From CAVXEH01 sp963805645 (GTDB taxonomy: Bacteria > Chloroflexota > Limnocylindria > QHBO01), in NCBI GenBank assembly GCA_963805645.1, contig CAWDVA010000004.1, positions 62,001-126,000 on the forward strand: 64,000 nucleotides of DNA. Direction: 5' to 3'. The notes below the pieces were generated by a model. It saw only the letters and a list, made by a program, of their open reading frames with translations, made no database searches and was not told the origin of the DNA. The translations under genes and the position numbers were made by a program. Shown here piece after piece: positions 40,632-52,982 of this stretch (position 1 is the stretch's first letter; every line of letters begins with the position of its first letter).

Positions 40632-42353
40632 ATGGCACGCCCCGCCGCCGACCCGGCCCCCGCCCTCCCCGTTCCCGAGCTTCAGCCAGCCGAGCCCGGA
40701 ATGCACCGCGCGCTCTATCGGCGCTGGCGCTCCCAGCGCTTCGACCAGGTCCTCGGGCAGGACGCCATCGTGACCACCCTGCGGCGCGCGGTGGCGTCGG
40801 ACCGGATCGCGCATGCATACCTGTTCGTGGGGCCGAGGGGAACGGGGAAGACCTCGACCGCCCGGATCCTGGCCAAGGCGATCAACTGCACCAACCGCGG
40901 CGAGGACGGCGAACCCTGCGACACCTGTCCGGCCTGTGTCTCGATCCGGGAGGGGCGGGCGCTGGACGTGATCGAGATCGACGCGGCGAGCCACGGCCTG
41001 GTGGAGGACGCCCGAGACCTGGTAATGCGTGCGCTGACGGCGCCTTCCGAGCTGCGGAAGCGCGTCTACATCATCGACGAGGTCCACATGCTGAGCACGC
41101 ACGCCTTCAACGCGCTGCTCAAGCTCATCGAGGAGCCTCCGGACCACGTCGTCTTCATCCTGGCCACCACCGACACCCACAAGGTCCTGCCCACCATCAT
41201 CAGCCGCACCCAGCGCTTCGACTTCCGGCGCCTGCCGGCCGATGCCATCGTCGGCAAGCTCGAGCGGATCTGCGCAGCGGAGGGAGCCGAGGCCGAGCCC
41301 GAGGCGCTCGCCCTCCTTGCCCGCCTGGCCGATGGCGGCATGCGCGACGCCGAGTCGCTCCTCGACCAGGTGCTCGCCTACGCCGGCAACCGGGTCAGCG
41401 CCGATGCCGTGCGCGAAGCGGTGGGCCTCGCCGACGACGCGAGCATCAGTGCGCTGGTGGATGCCTACGAGGCGGCTGACGCTCCGGCGGCTATCGCCCG
41501 AATCGAGGAGCTCGCCGACGCCGGTCGCGACATGGCACAGGTGGCCGCCCAGGCCGAGGATACGGCGCGTGGCCGGCTGCTGGCCTCAGCGCCCGATCCC
41601 GCGCGCGCGGGTCGTCTTGCCGGGGTCCTGCGGGCCGTGGCCGAGGCGGCCGGGGCCGGGGCCCGGGAGGGACGTGCTCGCCTGATCCTCGAGCTGCTGG
41701 CCGTGGAGCCGGTCGGGTTCCTTCCCGCGCCGATGGCCGCGCGTCCGACGATAACGGCGTCGCCCTCGGGCCCGCGCCGGCCCGCCGCCAGGCTCGCCGC
41801 GACACCACCGGTTGCGGCTTCGCCACCAGCGGGGAGCGGGGAGTCCCAGGCTGCCCAGGAGGACGCGGTTCCGGCGCCATCGGCCGAGCGCGATGCCTCC
41901 ACCCCGGAACCGATGGCGATCGCGCCGGACCCGGTGACGACCGCTGATCCGCCGGCGCGCGGCAGCGCCCGGGATGGTCGTCCGGCCCTCGACGCCGTGC
42001 GGACCCGCTGGGCCGAGGTCATCGACAAGGCCCCGCCGGCGATCAAGCCGCTCCTGCGCGAATGCCGGCCGGTCGCCCTCTCCGGCGCACGGCTCACCCT
42101 CGCCTTCCCGGAGGAGCGGGGGTTCATGAGGGAGAAGACCGCCACGCGGTCACCCGCCATCGAGCAGCTCCTCGGCACCGTCCTCGGCGGGACGTGGGCC
42201 ATCGACTGCGTGGCCACCAACGTCGAGCTCGAGCCGCTCACCATCGCCGCCGCCGTGGCGGCCGACCCGGACGATCCTGACGCCCAGGCCCTGCTCGACG
42301 GGGTGCTCAAGATCACCGGCGGCGAGCTCGTCGACGTCCCGGACGTCCATTGA
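40632..42353 (+). CDS. dnaX: DNA polymerase III subunit gamma/tau
   Basis: 573 residues. AAA+ clamp-loader domain: Walker A G-P-R-G-T-G-K-T-S-T-A, zinc module C-T-N-R-G-E-D-G-E-P-C-D-T-C-P-A-C, Walker B Y-I-I-D-E-V-H-M-L-S and the sensor/arginine-finger region S-R-T-Q-R-F-D-F. Residues about 365-460 are a Pro/Ala-rich linker. The last ~110 residues form a tau-type tail with R-T-R-W-A-E-V-I-D-K-A-P-P. Start at ATG 40632; a shorter start at M-H-R-A-L-Y-R-R-W is possible. Operon dnaX-ybaB-recR. Confidence 0.95.
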   Translation: MARPAADPAPALPVPELQPAEPGMHRALYRRWRSQRFDQVLGQDAIVTTLRRAVASDRIAHAYLFVGPRGTGKTSTARILAKAINCTNRGEDGEPCDTCPACVSIREGRALDVIEIDAASHGLVEDARDLVMRALTAPSELRKRVYIIDEVHMLSTHAFNALLKLIEEPPDHVVFILATTDTHKVLPTIISRTQRFDFRRLPADAIVGKLERICAAEGAEAEPEALALLARLADGGMRDAESLLDQVLAYAGNRVSADAVREAVGLADDASISALVDAYEAADAPAAIARIEELADAGRDMAQVAAQAEDTARGRLLASAPDPARAGRLAGVLRAVAEAAGAGAREGRARLILELLAVEPVGFLPAPMAARPTITASPSGPRRPAARLAATPPVAASPPAGSGESQAAQEDAVPAPSAERDASTPEPMAIAPDPVTTADPPARGSARDGRPALDAVRTRWAEVIDKAPPAIKPLLRECRPVALSGARLTLAFPEERGFMREKTATRSPAIEQLLGTVLGGTWAIDCVATNVELEPLTIAAAVAADPDDPDAQALLDGVLKITGGELVDVPDVH

Positions 42354-42380
42354 CCGGTCCCCAACCAGCCACAGCGGAGA

Positions 42381-42719
42381 GTGAACCAGACCGTGAACAT
42401 CGCGCAGATCGCCAAGATGGCGCAGCAGATGCAGACCCAGATGGCGCAGGTCCAGGAGGAGCTCAAGGAGACGACCCTCGAGGCCACGGCGGGCGGCGGC
42501 GCAGTCCGGGTCGTGATCACCGGGGCCGGTGAGCTCCGCGCCATCGAGATCGATCCGTCGGCCGTCGACCCCGAGGAGGTCGAGATGCTCCAGGACCTGG
42601 TGCTTGCCGCGGTGAACGACGCGATCACCCGCGGCAAGGAGCTCGAGCGGGAGCGCATGGCGGGCATTGCCGGCGGGATGGGTCTGCCGGGGCTGCCCGG
42701 CGGCCTGGGCCTCCGCTGA
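42381..42719 (+). CDS. YbaB/EbfC nucleoid-associated protein
   Basis: 112 residues. N-terminal helix Q-I-A-K-M-A-Q-Q-M-Q-T-Q-M-A-Q-V-Q-E-E-L, the G-G-G-A-V-R-V-V-I-T-G core strand and D-P-E-E-V-E-M-L-Q-D-L-V-L-A-A-V-N-D-A form the EbfC fold. It binds DNA as a dimer. Position between dnaX and recR is the standard one. GTG start at 42381; GTG 42393 is an alternative. Confidence 0.93.
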   Translation: MNQTVNIAQIAKMAQQMQTQMAQVQEELKETTLEATAGGGAVRVVITGAGELRAIEIDPSAVDPEEVEMLQDLVLAAVNDAITRGKELERERMAGIAGGMGLPGLPGGLGLR

Positions 42720-42741
42720 GCATTCGTCGGGAGGGCTGTCG

Positions 42742-43356
42742 ATGGCCGGGCTGATCGCGCCCGTTGCACGTCTCATCGAGGAGTTCAGCCGGCTTCCCGG
42801 GGTGGGGCAGAAGACGGCGCAGCGGTTGGCGTACCACGTTCTGCGCGCCCAGCCCGACGAGGCGCGGGCTCTGGCGGCGGCACTCGTCGCGGTCAAGGAC
42901 GAGGTGGCCTACTGCAGTGTCTGCTGCAACATCACCGAGGTCGGCCACGACCCGTGCGAGATCTGCTCCGACCCACGGCGCGATCCCGCGCGGATCTGCG
43001 TGGTGGAGGAGCCGCTGGACGTGCTCGCCATCGAGCGCACCGCGGAGTTCCGGGGCCGGTACCACGTCCTGCATGGCGCCATCAGCCCCATCGACGGCAT
43101 CGGGCCGGACCGCATCCGGGCCCGGGAGCTGATCGAGCGGGTGCGCGACGGCTCCGTGGCCGAGGTCATCCTGGCCACGAACCCGAACCTCGAGGGCGAG
43201 GCGACCGCCATGTACCTTGCCGACCTCCTCGCCGAGCACGTTCCCATGGTCAGCCGGATCGCCCGCGGGTTGCCGGTGGGAGGCGACCTGGAATACGCCG
43301 ATGACGTGACCCTGATCCGCTCGCTGCAGGGCCGGCGACAGGTCGAGCGAACCTAG
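42742..43356 (+). CDS. recR: Recombination mediator RecR
   Basis: 204 residues. HhH R-L-P-G-V-G-Q-K-T-A-Q-R, four-Cys zinc finger C-S-V-C-C ... C-E-I-C, then Toprim V-V-E-E-P-L-D-V-L-A-I-E-R and N-P-N-L-E-G-E-A-T-A-M-Y. It loads RecA with RecO/RecF at gaps. GGGAGGG precedes the ATG at 42742. It is the last gene before the 16S promoter; a short GACGCC/GGCGTC hairpin follows its stop. Confidence 0.97.
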   Translation: MAGLIAPVARLIEEFSRLPGVGQKTAQRLAYHVLRAQPDEARALAAALVAVKDEVAYCSVCCNITEVGHDPCEICSDPRRDPARICVVEEPLDVLAIERTAEFRGRYHVLHGAISPIDGIGPDRIRARELIERVRDGSVAEVILATNPNLEGEATAMYLADLLAEHVPMVSRIARGLPVGGDLEYADDVTLIRSLQGRRQVERT

Positions 43357-43392
43357 CCATCGGACGCCTCGCCGGGCGTCGCGCACCCTCGC

Positions 43393-43421
43393 TTGACACC
43401 GGCAGGGGGCACAGATAGACT
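43393..43421 (+). promoter_or_regulatory. 16S rRNA promoter
   Basis: TTGACA (43393-43398), 17-bp spacer, TAGACT (43416-43421). Predicted start near 43428, about 225 nt before mature 16S. Confidence 0.8.
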
Positions 43422-43550
43422 CCGAGTTCGCGCCGGCAGCGTGCCGGCAGGCGATGCAAGAACGGCGGTCCGCGCGGACCGCGCCGCTTGTCCGCCGAGG
43501 TTCACCGGTATCGGAGGCCTCAATCGAACGAAACCGCCCAGCGGTGGCGT

Positions 43551-43571
43551 GACCTTAACAGCTGAAGAGTG
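43551..43571 (+). promoter_or_regulatory. boxA-like rRNA leader element, 16S copy
   Basis: GACCTTAA (43551-43558), 5-nt gap, GAAGAGTG (43564-43571). The same two blocks with the same gap precede 23S. GACCTTAACA resembles the boxA core of rRNA antitermination sites, and a small hairpin (ACCGC/GCGGT, about 43532-43544) lies just upstream like a boxB. Confidence 0.5.
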
Positions 43572-43581
43572 ACAGGAACCC
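43561..43581 (+). repeat. 5' arm of 16S processing stem
   Basis: 21 nt perfectly complementary to 45298-45318. The two arms bracket the 16S rRNA and would form the RNase III-type processing helix. Confidence 0.8.
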
Positions 43582-43653
43582 ACACGAGTCAGCGGGATCA
43601 AGTCTGAACTGCGAACGGTGGACGAGCCTCTAGGCAAGGCCACTGTTTTCTTT

Positions 43654-45159
<1,506 letters not shown>

Positions 45160-45297
45160 GGGAGACACGCGAACCGGTTCGCCGGTGAGCCGATCCCAGG
45201 TCGATCGTTCATTCAGCCGAAAGGATCGATGCCGTCGAGGGGGCATCGATGAGTTGGATGAATGCCCTCGAGACACTGACCTGCCCGTTGACAACGC

Positions 45298-45318
45298 GGG
45301 TTCCTGTCACTCTTCAGC
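45298..45318 (+). repeat. 3' arm of 16S processing stem
   Basis: Reverse complement of 43561-43581, 142 nt after the mature 16S end. Its presence means the 16S precursor is released on its own, without 23S. Confidence 0.8.
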
Positions 45319-45335
45319 CGCCAAGGCGCGTCGGT

Positions 45336-45357
45336 GCCGTCCCGCTTGCGGGGCGGC
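45336..45357 (+). terminator. Hairpin after 16S
   Basis: GCCGTCCCGC pairs with GCGGGGCGGC (one G-U) and is followed by GCTTCGTTTG. Placed after the 16S processing stem and before the tRNA-Ile promoter, it probably ends the 16S transcript. Confidence 0.55.
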
Positions 45358-45386
45358 GCTTCGTTTGTCCGCGGTCCCGTGATCGG

Positions 45387-45416
45387 TTGCGGAGGTCGCG
45401 GGCGACGGGGTACGAT
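45387..45416 (+). promoter_or_regulatory. Promoter of tRNA-Ile
   Basis: TTGCGG (45387-45392), 18-bp spacer, TACGAT (45411-45416), 13 bp before the tRNA. Confidence 0.6.
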
Positions 45417-45429
45417 GCCGGCCCCGAGG

Positions 45430-45506
45430 GGGCGTTTAGCTCAGCTGGTTAGAGCACTGCCCTGATAAGGCAGAGGTCTCTGGTTCGAGTCCAGAAACGC
45501 CCACCA
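45430..45506 (+). tRNA. tRNA-Ile (anticodon GAT)
   Basis: Acceptor GGGCGTT (45430-45436) with AACGCCC (45496-45502), discriminator A, encoded CCA. Loop C-T-G-A-T-A-A gives GAT. In many bacteria this tRNA sits in the 16S-23S spacer. Confidence 0.97.
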
Positions 45507-45533
45507 TTCCTCCCCTCGCAGCGACGGAGCGCC

Positions 45534-46355
45534 GTGCCTGACACCGTACCGGATCCCACGGCCGGCGAGCGCCCCATGGGGATCCTGGACCAGCCCAACG
45601 AGGATCGCCTCCTCGAGGCGACCGTCGACGGCACGGTGTACGCGAGGCACCCGGTCCGTACCCACCTCGTGACCCGGGATGACGACGCCGCGGCAGTGGT
45701 GACCCGCTACGCGTCGCCGCTCGGCGAGGACGTCGCCTTCGTGGCGGTGAGCGAGCGGATGGTCGCCATCACCCAGGGCCGCTCCTACCCCATGACCGAG
45801 ATCCGGCCGGGCTGGCTTGCCCGCTTCCTGGTGCGGTTCGTGACGCGGCCCGGCTACGGCATCGGACTGGGAACACCGCAGACCCTGCAACTGGCGATCG
45901 ACGAGGTCGGCGCCCCCCGGATTCTGCTCGCCGCCTTGGTGAGCGGCATCACCAAGCCCTTCGGGATCCACGGGCTGTTCTACCGGATCGCAGGACCTCA
46001 GGCGGCGGCCATCGACGGTCCGACCTCGTACACGATCCCGCCCTACAACCAGGCGGCCACGCTCGGCCCGCGTGATCCGAATCACGCGGCACGCACGATC
46101 TCGGCCGCCATCGGTGTGCCGGTGGCGATCATCGACGCCAACGACGCCGGCTGCAACGTCCTTGGCCGGACGCCCGGGCTCGACCGCAGGCTCATCGCCC
46201 GCCTCTTCGCGGACAACCCCCTGGGGCAGGCCCGCGAGCAGACGCCGGTGTGCGTGGTGCGGACGCTCGCCTGGCCGGCCGGCCGCGAGCTTCCGCCGCA
46301 GCCCCGGTCCCGCCTGATCGCTCCCGGAGCACATCGCCCGCGCAGCGCCGGTTGA
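45534..46355 (+). CDS. CofE-like F420 gamma-glutamyl ligase family protein
   Basis: 273 residues matching the F420-0:gamma-glutamyl ligase fold: V-R-T-H-L-V-T-R-D-D-D at the start, A-V-S-E-R-M-V-A-I-T-Q-G-R, Y-R-I-A-G-P-Q-A-A-A-I-D-G-P, Y-T-I-P-P-Y-N, I-I-D-A-N-D-A-G-C-N-V-L-G and D-N-P-L-G-Q-A-R-E-Q-T-P. This is the coenzyme-F420-ligase-like subgroup also seen in organisms without known F420, so F420 polyglutamylation is possible but not certain. No other F420 gene is here. GTG start, 27 bp after tRNA-Ile, probably read from the tRNA promoter. Confidence 0.75.
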   Translation: MPDTVPDPTAGERPMGILDQPNEDRLLEATVDGTVYARHPVRTHLVTRDDDAAAVVTRYASPLGEDVAFVAVSERMVAITQGRSYPMTEIRPGWLARFLVRFVTRPGYGIGLGTPQTLQLAIDEVGAPRILLAALVSGITKPFGIHGLFYRIAGPQAAAIDGPTSYTIPPYNQAATLGPRDPNHAARTISAAIGVPVAIIDANDAGCNVLGRTPGLDRRLIARLFADNPLGQAREQTPVCVVRTLAWPAGRELPPQPRSRLIAPGAHRPRSAG

Positions 46356-46381
46356 CCCACCGATCGGAGCCGGGCTAGCAT
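46352..46381 (+). promoter_or_regulatory. Promoter of tRNA-Ala
   Basis: TTGACC (46352-46357, overlapping the stop of the CofE-like gene), 18-bp spacer, TAGCAT (46376-46381), 12 bp before the tRNA. Confidence 0.7.
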
Positions 46382-46393
46382 GCGGCGGCCGTT

Positions 46394-46469
46394 GGGGATG
46401 TAGCTCAGCTGGGAGAGCACCTCCTTTGCAAGGAGGGGGTCAGGGGTTCGAGTCCCCTCATCTCCACCA
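46394..46469 (+). tRNA. tRNA-Ala (anticodon TGC)
   Basis: Acceptor GGGGATG (46394-46400) with CATCTCC (46459-46465, one G-U), discriminator A, encoded CCA. Loop T-T-T-G-C-A-A gives TGC. Confidence 0.97.
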
Positions 46470-46506
46470 TCCACCCCGGCATCGGTCTGGTACCGTCGCC
46501 TTGACC

Positions 46507-47367
46507 GTGACCGTCGATGCCGTCGTTGCCGAGCTGACCTGCTACCCGGTGAAGTCCTGCGCCGGGATCACGCTGCCACGTGTCCAGGTGGGTCCCATGG
46601 GGATTCGCCATGACCGCCAGTGGATGGTCGTCGACCACGAGGGGCGATTCATGGCGCAGCGCACAGACGATGAGCGCCACGGTGCCGGCACGCGCTCCCT
46701 CGGCCAGGTTCGCACCGCCATCGGTGCGGGCCTGTTGACCCTTAGCGCCGCCGGGATGCCTCCGCTCGAGCTCCCGCTGGCTGGCAGCGACGGACCACGG
46801 CTGGCCGTCCGCGTGTGGGGTGCGCGCACCGTTGGCGTGGACCAGGGCCCCAAGGCGGCGGCCTGGTTCAGCGAGTACCTGTCACGCGAGCGCCCCGGAG
46901 GCTATCGGCTGGTCCGGATGCCGGACGACGAGGTTCGTCCCGCGAACCGCGGAGCCGGCCGGCTCGCCTTCGCCGATGGCTACCCATTCATGGTCGTGTC
47001 GACCGCCTCGCTCGCCGATCTCAACCGGCGCATGCCGGTCCCGTTGCCCATGAACCGGTTCCGGCCTTCGCTGGTGATCGCCATCGACGAGCCCTACGCG
47101 GAGGACCGCATGGAGCGGGTGCGGATCGGTCCCATCGAGCTGCAGGGCACCACCCGCTGCGTGCGCTGCCCGATCCCCACCTTCGACCAGCGCACCGGCA
47201 CGCGCGGCAGGGAGCCGCTCCGGACCCTGGCCACCTACCGCCGCACGCCGCGCGGCGTCGTGTTCGGGCGCAACTTCAACCACGTGGGTACGGGGGAGAT
47301 CTCGGTGGGCGACGCGGTCGTGGTCACGGCCTGGCGAGATGCCGGGACGGAGCCGATGCCGGCCTGA
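46507..47367 (+). CDS. MOSC-domain protein, mARC-like
   Basis: 286 residues. The N-terminal beta-barrel opens E-L-T-C-Y-P-V-K-S-C-A-G and has G-I-R-H-D-R-Q-W-M-V-V. The C-terminal MOSC domain has N-R-F-R-P-S-L-V, the molybdenum-ligand Cys region T-T-R-C-V-R-C-P-I-P-T-F-D and V-V-F-G-R-N-F-N-H. This is the architecture of amidoxime-reducing mARC/YcbX proteins, which use a molybdenum cofactor to reduce N-hydroxylated compounds. Start GTG 46507 (TTG 46501 possible), with a TACCGT box at 46491-46496. It lies between tRNA-Ala and 23S. Confidence 0.85.
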   Translation: MTVDAVVAELTCYPVKSCAGITLPRVQVGPMGIRHDRQWMVVDHEGRFMAQRTDDERHGAGTRSLGQVRTAIGAGLLTLSAAGMPPLELPLAGSDGPRLAVRVWGARTVGVDQGPKAAAWFSEYLSRERPGGYRLVRMPDDEVRPANRGAGRLAFADGYPFMVVSTASLADLNRRMPVPLPMNRFRPSLVIAIDEPYAEDRMERVRIGPIELQGTTRCVRCPIPTFDQRTGTRGREPLRTLATYRRTPRGVVFGRNFNHVGTGEISVGDAVVVTAWRDAGTEPMPA

Positions 47368-47467
47368 CCCTGGCCGTCACGGGACCCGCCGTCCTGGTGG
47401 CGGATGACGGGCTCCGCGCACCGGGTTGCGGTCCCATTCGGCACCCGCCGCGGGGCCCGTGGGTCGG

Positions 47468-47496
47468 TTGACCGGGACCGGTCCGGGTGCTACAGT
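47468..47496 (+). promoter_or_regulatory. Separate promoter for 23S-5S
   Basis: TTGACC (47468-47473), 17-bp spacer, TACAGT (47491-47496). About 340 nt before mature 23S. Confidence 0.75.
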
Positions 47497-47813
47497 TCCG
47501 TTCGCTCTTCGCGGGGAGACCGCCATGCGGATCACCTCGCGAATCGTTGTGACAGGGCCCCACGAAACAGTGTCCTCTGACCGATGCGCATGACGCGTGT
47601 CGTGCCCACCGGCCAGCGGACAATCGCTGACGTCGTGACGTCGCCGAAAGGCGTCGACCGGAAGGCGCGAGCCAACCGGCGGGCTATCTCAACGAGAGCC
47701 AGCGCGGCGGAGCGTCCCACGTGGACGCTGCGACCTTAAGAACCGAAGAGTGGAAGCATCGATTTCGTCGAGGATGAATTCCGACGCGACCGCGGTCATC
47801 GTGCAGCCAGCTT
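47497..47813 (+). other. 23S rRNA leader region without a gene
   Basis: No credible coding region. It carries the hairpin AGCGTCC/GGACGCT (47711-47729), the boxA-like element and the outer arm of the 23S processing stem (from about 47745). Confidence 0.6.
47732..47752 (+). promoter_or_regulatory. boxA-like rRNA leader element, 23S copy
   Basis: GACCTTAA (47732-47739), 5-nt gap, GAAGAGTG (47745-47752). Identical blocks and spacing to the copy before 16S, with a 7-bp hairpin directly upstream. Confidence 0.5.
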
Positions 47814-47835
47814 CGTGCTAGCCGCGTGATCGCTA

Positions 47836-47842
<7 letters not shown>
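47814..47842 (+). repeat. 5' arm of 23S processing stem
   Basis: CGTGCTAG, CGCGTGA and CTAGGTCAAG pair with 50903-50930. An outer helix around GTGGAAGC (47750-47757) pairs with GCTTCCAC (50995-51002). Confidence 0.75.
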
Positions 47843-50902
<3,060 letters not shown>

Positions 50903-50911
<9 letters not shown>

Positions 50912-50930
50912 GTTTCACGCGTCTAGCACG
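50903..50930 (+). repeat. 3' arm of 23S processing stem
   Basis: CTTGACCTAG, TCACGCG and CTAGCACG, complementary to 47814-47842 with two small internal mismatches. Confidence 0.75.
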
Positions 50931-51049
50931 CCGCTGGACGCGAACGCGACCCGCGTCGCCGGCCACCGTGCCGGCTCATCGCGACGCGATCGACGCTTCC
51001 ACCTTCCTCGGTTCGACGCACCGCTGCGGTGTGGTCGACAATTGAAGAT

Positions 51050-51169
<120 letters not shown>

Positions 51170-51196
51170 ATTTCCTTTTCCAACCCACCCGCGGTC

Positions 51197-51202
51197 TATG
51201 CT
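51197..51202 (+). promoter_or_regulatory. -10 box of LysM gene (leaderless type)
   Basis: TATGCT ends 6 nt before the GTG at 51209; no Shine-Dalgarno. Confidence 0.4.
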
Positions 51203-51208
51203 TGCGCC

Positions 51209-51913
51209 GTGGATCGGATCTGCCCATTGCTGGCGCTCGCCGCTGACCTTCGCACCGCCGTCGACGGCTACGATCCCGATCACCGCTGCACAGCCGGCAA
51301 CCCTGCCATCGCCCTGGATCGCGCCATGCAGCAGCGGCTCTGCCTGCACGAGGCGTATCTCGAGTGCCCGCGCTACCGTGACTGGACTGCGGCACGCAGC
51401 ATTCCGCCGGGCGTTCCGCGCCCGGCACCGGACGCGACCTTTGTCCGCACGCGGCTCATCGTGGAGCCGGATTCTGGGTGGCACGGGGGAGCGGTCGCGA
51501 TGCGACCGGCCCGACGTCCAGGGCGCGTGATCGTGGGCGGAGCGGCGGCCGTGCTCGCCGTGGGCTCCATCGCGGCCGCCGGGGCGAGTACGCAGGGATT
51601 TGGCCTGTTGGGGCCGGCCAGCCCGTCGCCGACACCCGCACCGACCGCGACGCCGACCCCGATTCCGACGGCCAGCCCGTCGCCGACACCCGCACCGACC
51701 GCGACGCCGACACCCGCACCGACCGCGACGCCTACCCCGGTTTCGAAGACTCCCACCCCGAAGCCGACGGTACGCACCTACCGGGTGCAGAGCGGGGATA
51801 CTCTCTCGTCCATTGCCCAACGGTTTGGGGTCAGCCTTCAGGCGCTGATCGCTGCGAACAACCTGCCCGATCCGAACAACCTGAGCATCGGCCAGGTGCT
51901 GATCATTCCCTGA
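51209..51913 (+). CDS. Cys-motif/LysM cell-wall-binding membrane protein
   Basis: 234 residues in three parts. Residues 1-60 carry a four-Cys motif (C5, C27, C45, C53, with H25-R26 and C53-P-R-Y) that I recall from other Chloroflexota LysM proteins; it may bind a metal. One membrane segment follows at about 108-130 (V-I-V-G-G-A-A-A-V-L-A-V-G-S-I-A-A-A-G-A). Then comes a long Pro/Thr/Ala/Ser-rich spacer (about 138-185) with imperfect tandem repeats. The C-terminal LysM domain (T-Y-R-V-Q-S-G-D-T-L-S-S-I-A-Q-R-F-G-V) binds peptidoglycan-type glycans. Orientation would be Cys-motif inside, LysM outside. GTG start. Confidence 0.8.
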   Translation: MDRICPLLALAADLRTAVDGYDPDHRCTAGNPAIALDRAMQQRLCLHEAYLECPRYRDWTAARSIPPGVPRPAPDATFVRTRLIVEPDSGWHGGAVAMRPARRPGRVIVGGAAAVLAVGSIAAAGASTQGFGLLGPASPSPTPAPTATPTPIPTASPSPTPAPTATPTPAPTATPTPVSKTPTPKPTVRTYRVQSGDTLSSIAQRFGVSLQALIAANNLPDPNNLSIGQVLIIP

Positions 51914-51940
51914 TCGACAGGGCGCACCCTCCAGCGCGCC

Positions 51941-52762
51941 TCAGAACGGAGGCTGGCAGGTCCGGCAGAAGGTGGTTGCCTCGCCCCCACCGATCTGCCG
52001 CAGCTCGTGGCCACAGCGCGGACATGGCTCACCGCCGCGCAGGTGCACCCTGAGGAACTCGCGGTGCTGCGTCTCGACGTGGGGTGGCACCAGCGTCCGC
52101 AGGCGCTCGACTGCGTTGCCGAGGACCTGGCGCATGGCGCGGTACAGGCGCTCCACATCCTCGTCGCGCAGTGTGCTCCGGCGACGGAAGGGTGCCAGGC
52201 GGGCCTCCCACAGGATCTCGTCGGAGTAGGCGTTGCCGATGCCCGCCACGAAGCGCGGATTGCGCAGCAGGGGCTTGAGCTCGCCGGGGTGGCGGCGGAT
52301 CCGCCGCATGAACTCGGCGAGGGTCAGGGCCGGGTCGTCCGCATCAGGCCCCATCTCACTCCAGCCCGGGATGTCGTCGAGGCGGTCCGGCGCGACGAGG
52401 TAGAGCTTGCCCAGCATCTCGCGGTCGACGTATCGCAGCTCGGTGCCATCGGTGAAGCGCAGGCGGAGCCCCGTTCTCGCGCGCACGCGCTCGCGCGCAT
52501 CGTCAAGGAGCCAGAACCTGCCGGCGAGCATCGGGTTGGCCGCCAGGACCCGCTCCGGACCGTCGCCGCGCAGGAATGGGATGAGAAGGAACTTGCCGCG
52601 GCGACTCGCGGCCCCAACCGAGGACCCCTCAAGGGCGGCCAGCGTGTCCGGGGTGGCACGTACGAGGATGGGGGTCGGTGTCGACACCTCCGCGACCACG
52701 CGCCCGGTCATGCGCCGGGAGAGCTCCTCGGCGACGACGGTCAGGTCCGGCAGCTCAGGCAC
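51941..52762 (-). CDS. mutM: Formamidopyrimidine-DNA glycosylase family protein
   Basis: 273 residues. The catalytic N-terminus P-E-L-P-D-L (Pro2, Glu3) and the Lys of R-R-G-K-F-L-L are present. The H2TH region reads N-P-R-F-V-A-G-I-G-N-A-Y-S-D-E-I-L-W, and the C-terminal zinc finger is C-P-R-C-G ... F-C-R-T-C-Q. It excises oxidised purines such as 8-oxoguanine and nicks abasic sites. An Nei-like specificity cannot be excluded. GTG start at 52762. Divergent from rpsA. Confidence 0.92.
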   Translation of the reverse strand: MPELPDLTVVAEELSRRMTGRVVAEVSTPTPILVRATPDTLAALEGSSVGAASRRGKFLLIPFLRGDGPERVLAANPMLAGRFWLLDDARERVRARTGLRLRFTDGTELRYVDREMLGKLYLVAPDRLDDIPGWSEMGPDADDPALTLAEFMRRIRRHPGELKPLLRNPRFVAGIGNAYSDEILWEARLAPFRRRSTLRDEDVERLYRAMRQVLGNAVERLRTLVPPHVETQHREFLRVHLRGGEPCPRCGHELRQIGGGEATTFCRTCQPPF

Positions 52763-52786
52763 GAAGGGACCCCATTGACCGTATGG

Positions 52787-52792
52787 TATGCT
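52787..52792 (+). promoter_or_regulatory. Likely -10 box of rpsA
   Basis: TATGCT about 190 nt before the rpsA start, giving a leader of roughly 183 nt. The -35 is unclear. Confidence 0.35.
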
Positions 52793-52914
52793 ACGCCGGC
52801 TCTGCAGCAGACAACCTCATAACGCCGTGCGCGGTTCAGCGTCGAGCACAGCTCGAGGAAAAGAGGAGCACCAGTCAGAACAGACAGGCAGCCTTCTACC
52901 GATTTGAGCGTTCG

Positions 52915-52943
52915 AAACGCCCTCCGTGCATGGGAGGGCGTTT
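52915..52943 (+). promoter_or_regulatory. Terminator-like hairpin in the rpsA leader
   Basis: AAACGCCCTCC pairs with the following GGAGGGCGTTT (11 bp, 7-nt loop) and ends in T. It lies 40 nt before the rpsA start codon, so it could attenuate rpsA transcription. Confidence 0.5.
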
Positions 52944-52977
52944 GTGCTGCAGGGACTTTGTTTGGACAGGAGCACAA
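52942..52977 (+). promoter_or_regulatory. Second hairpin enclosing the rpsA Shine-Dalgarno
   Basis: TTGTGCT (52942-52948) pairs with AGCACAA (52971-52977). The ribosome site GGACAGGAG (52964-52972) falls in and beside the stem. The first two T of this arm are also part of the upstream hairpin, so the two may compete. Confidence 0.4.
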
Positions 52978-52982
52978 CACAC

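Noticed and set aside
51600..51760. CRISPR-like repeats
   Set aside because: These are codon-level repeats of a Pro/Thr-rich linker within the LysM gene, with no spacers. No CRISPR array was seen anywhere.
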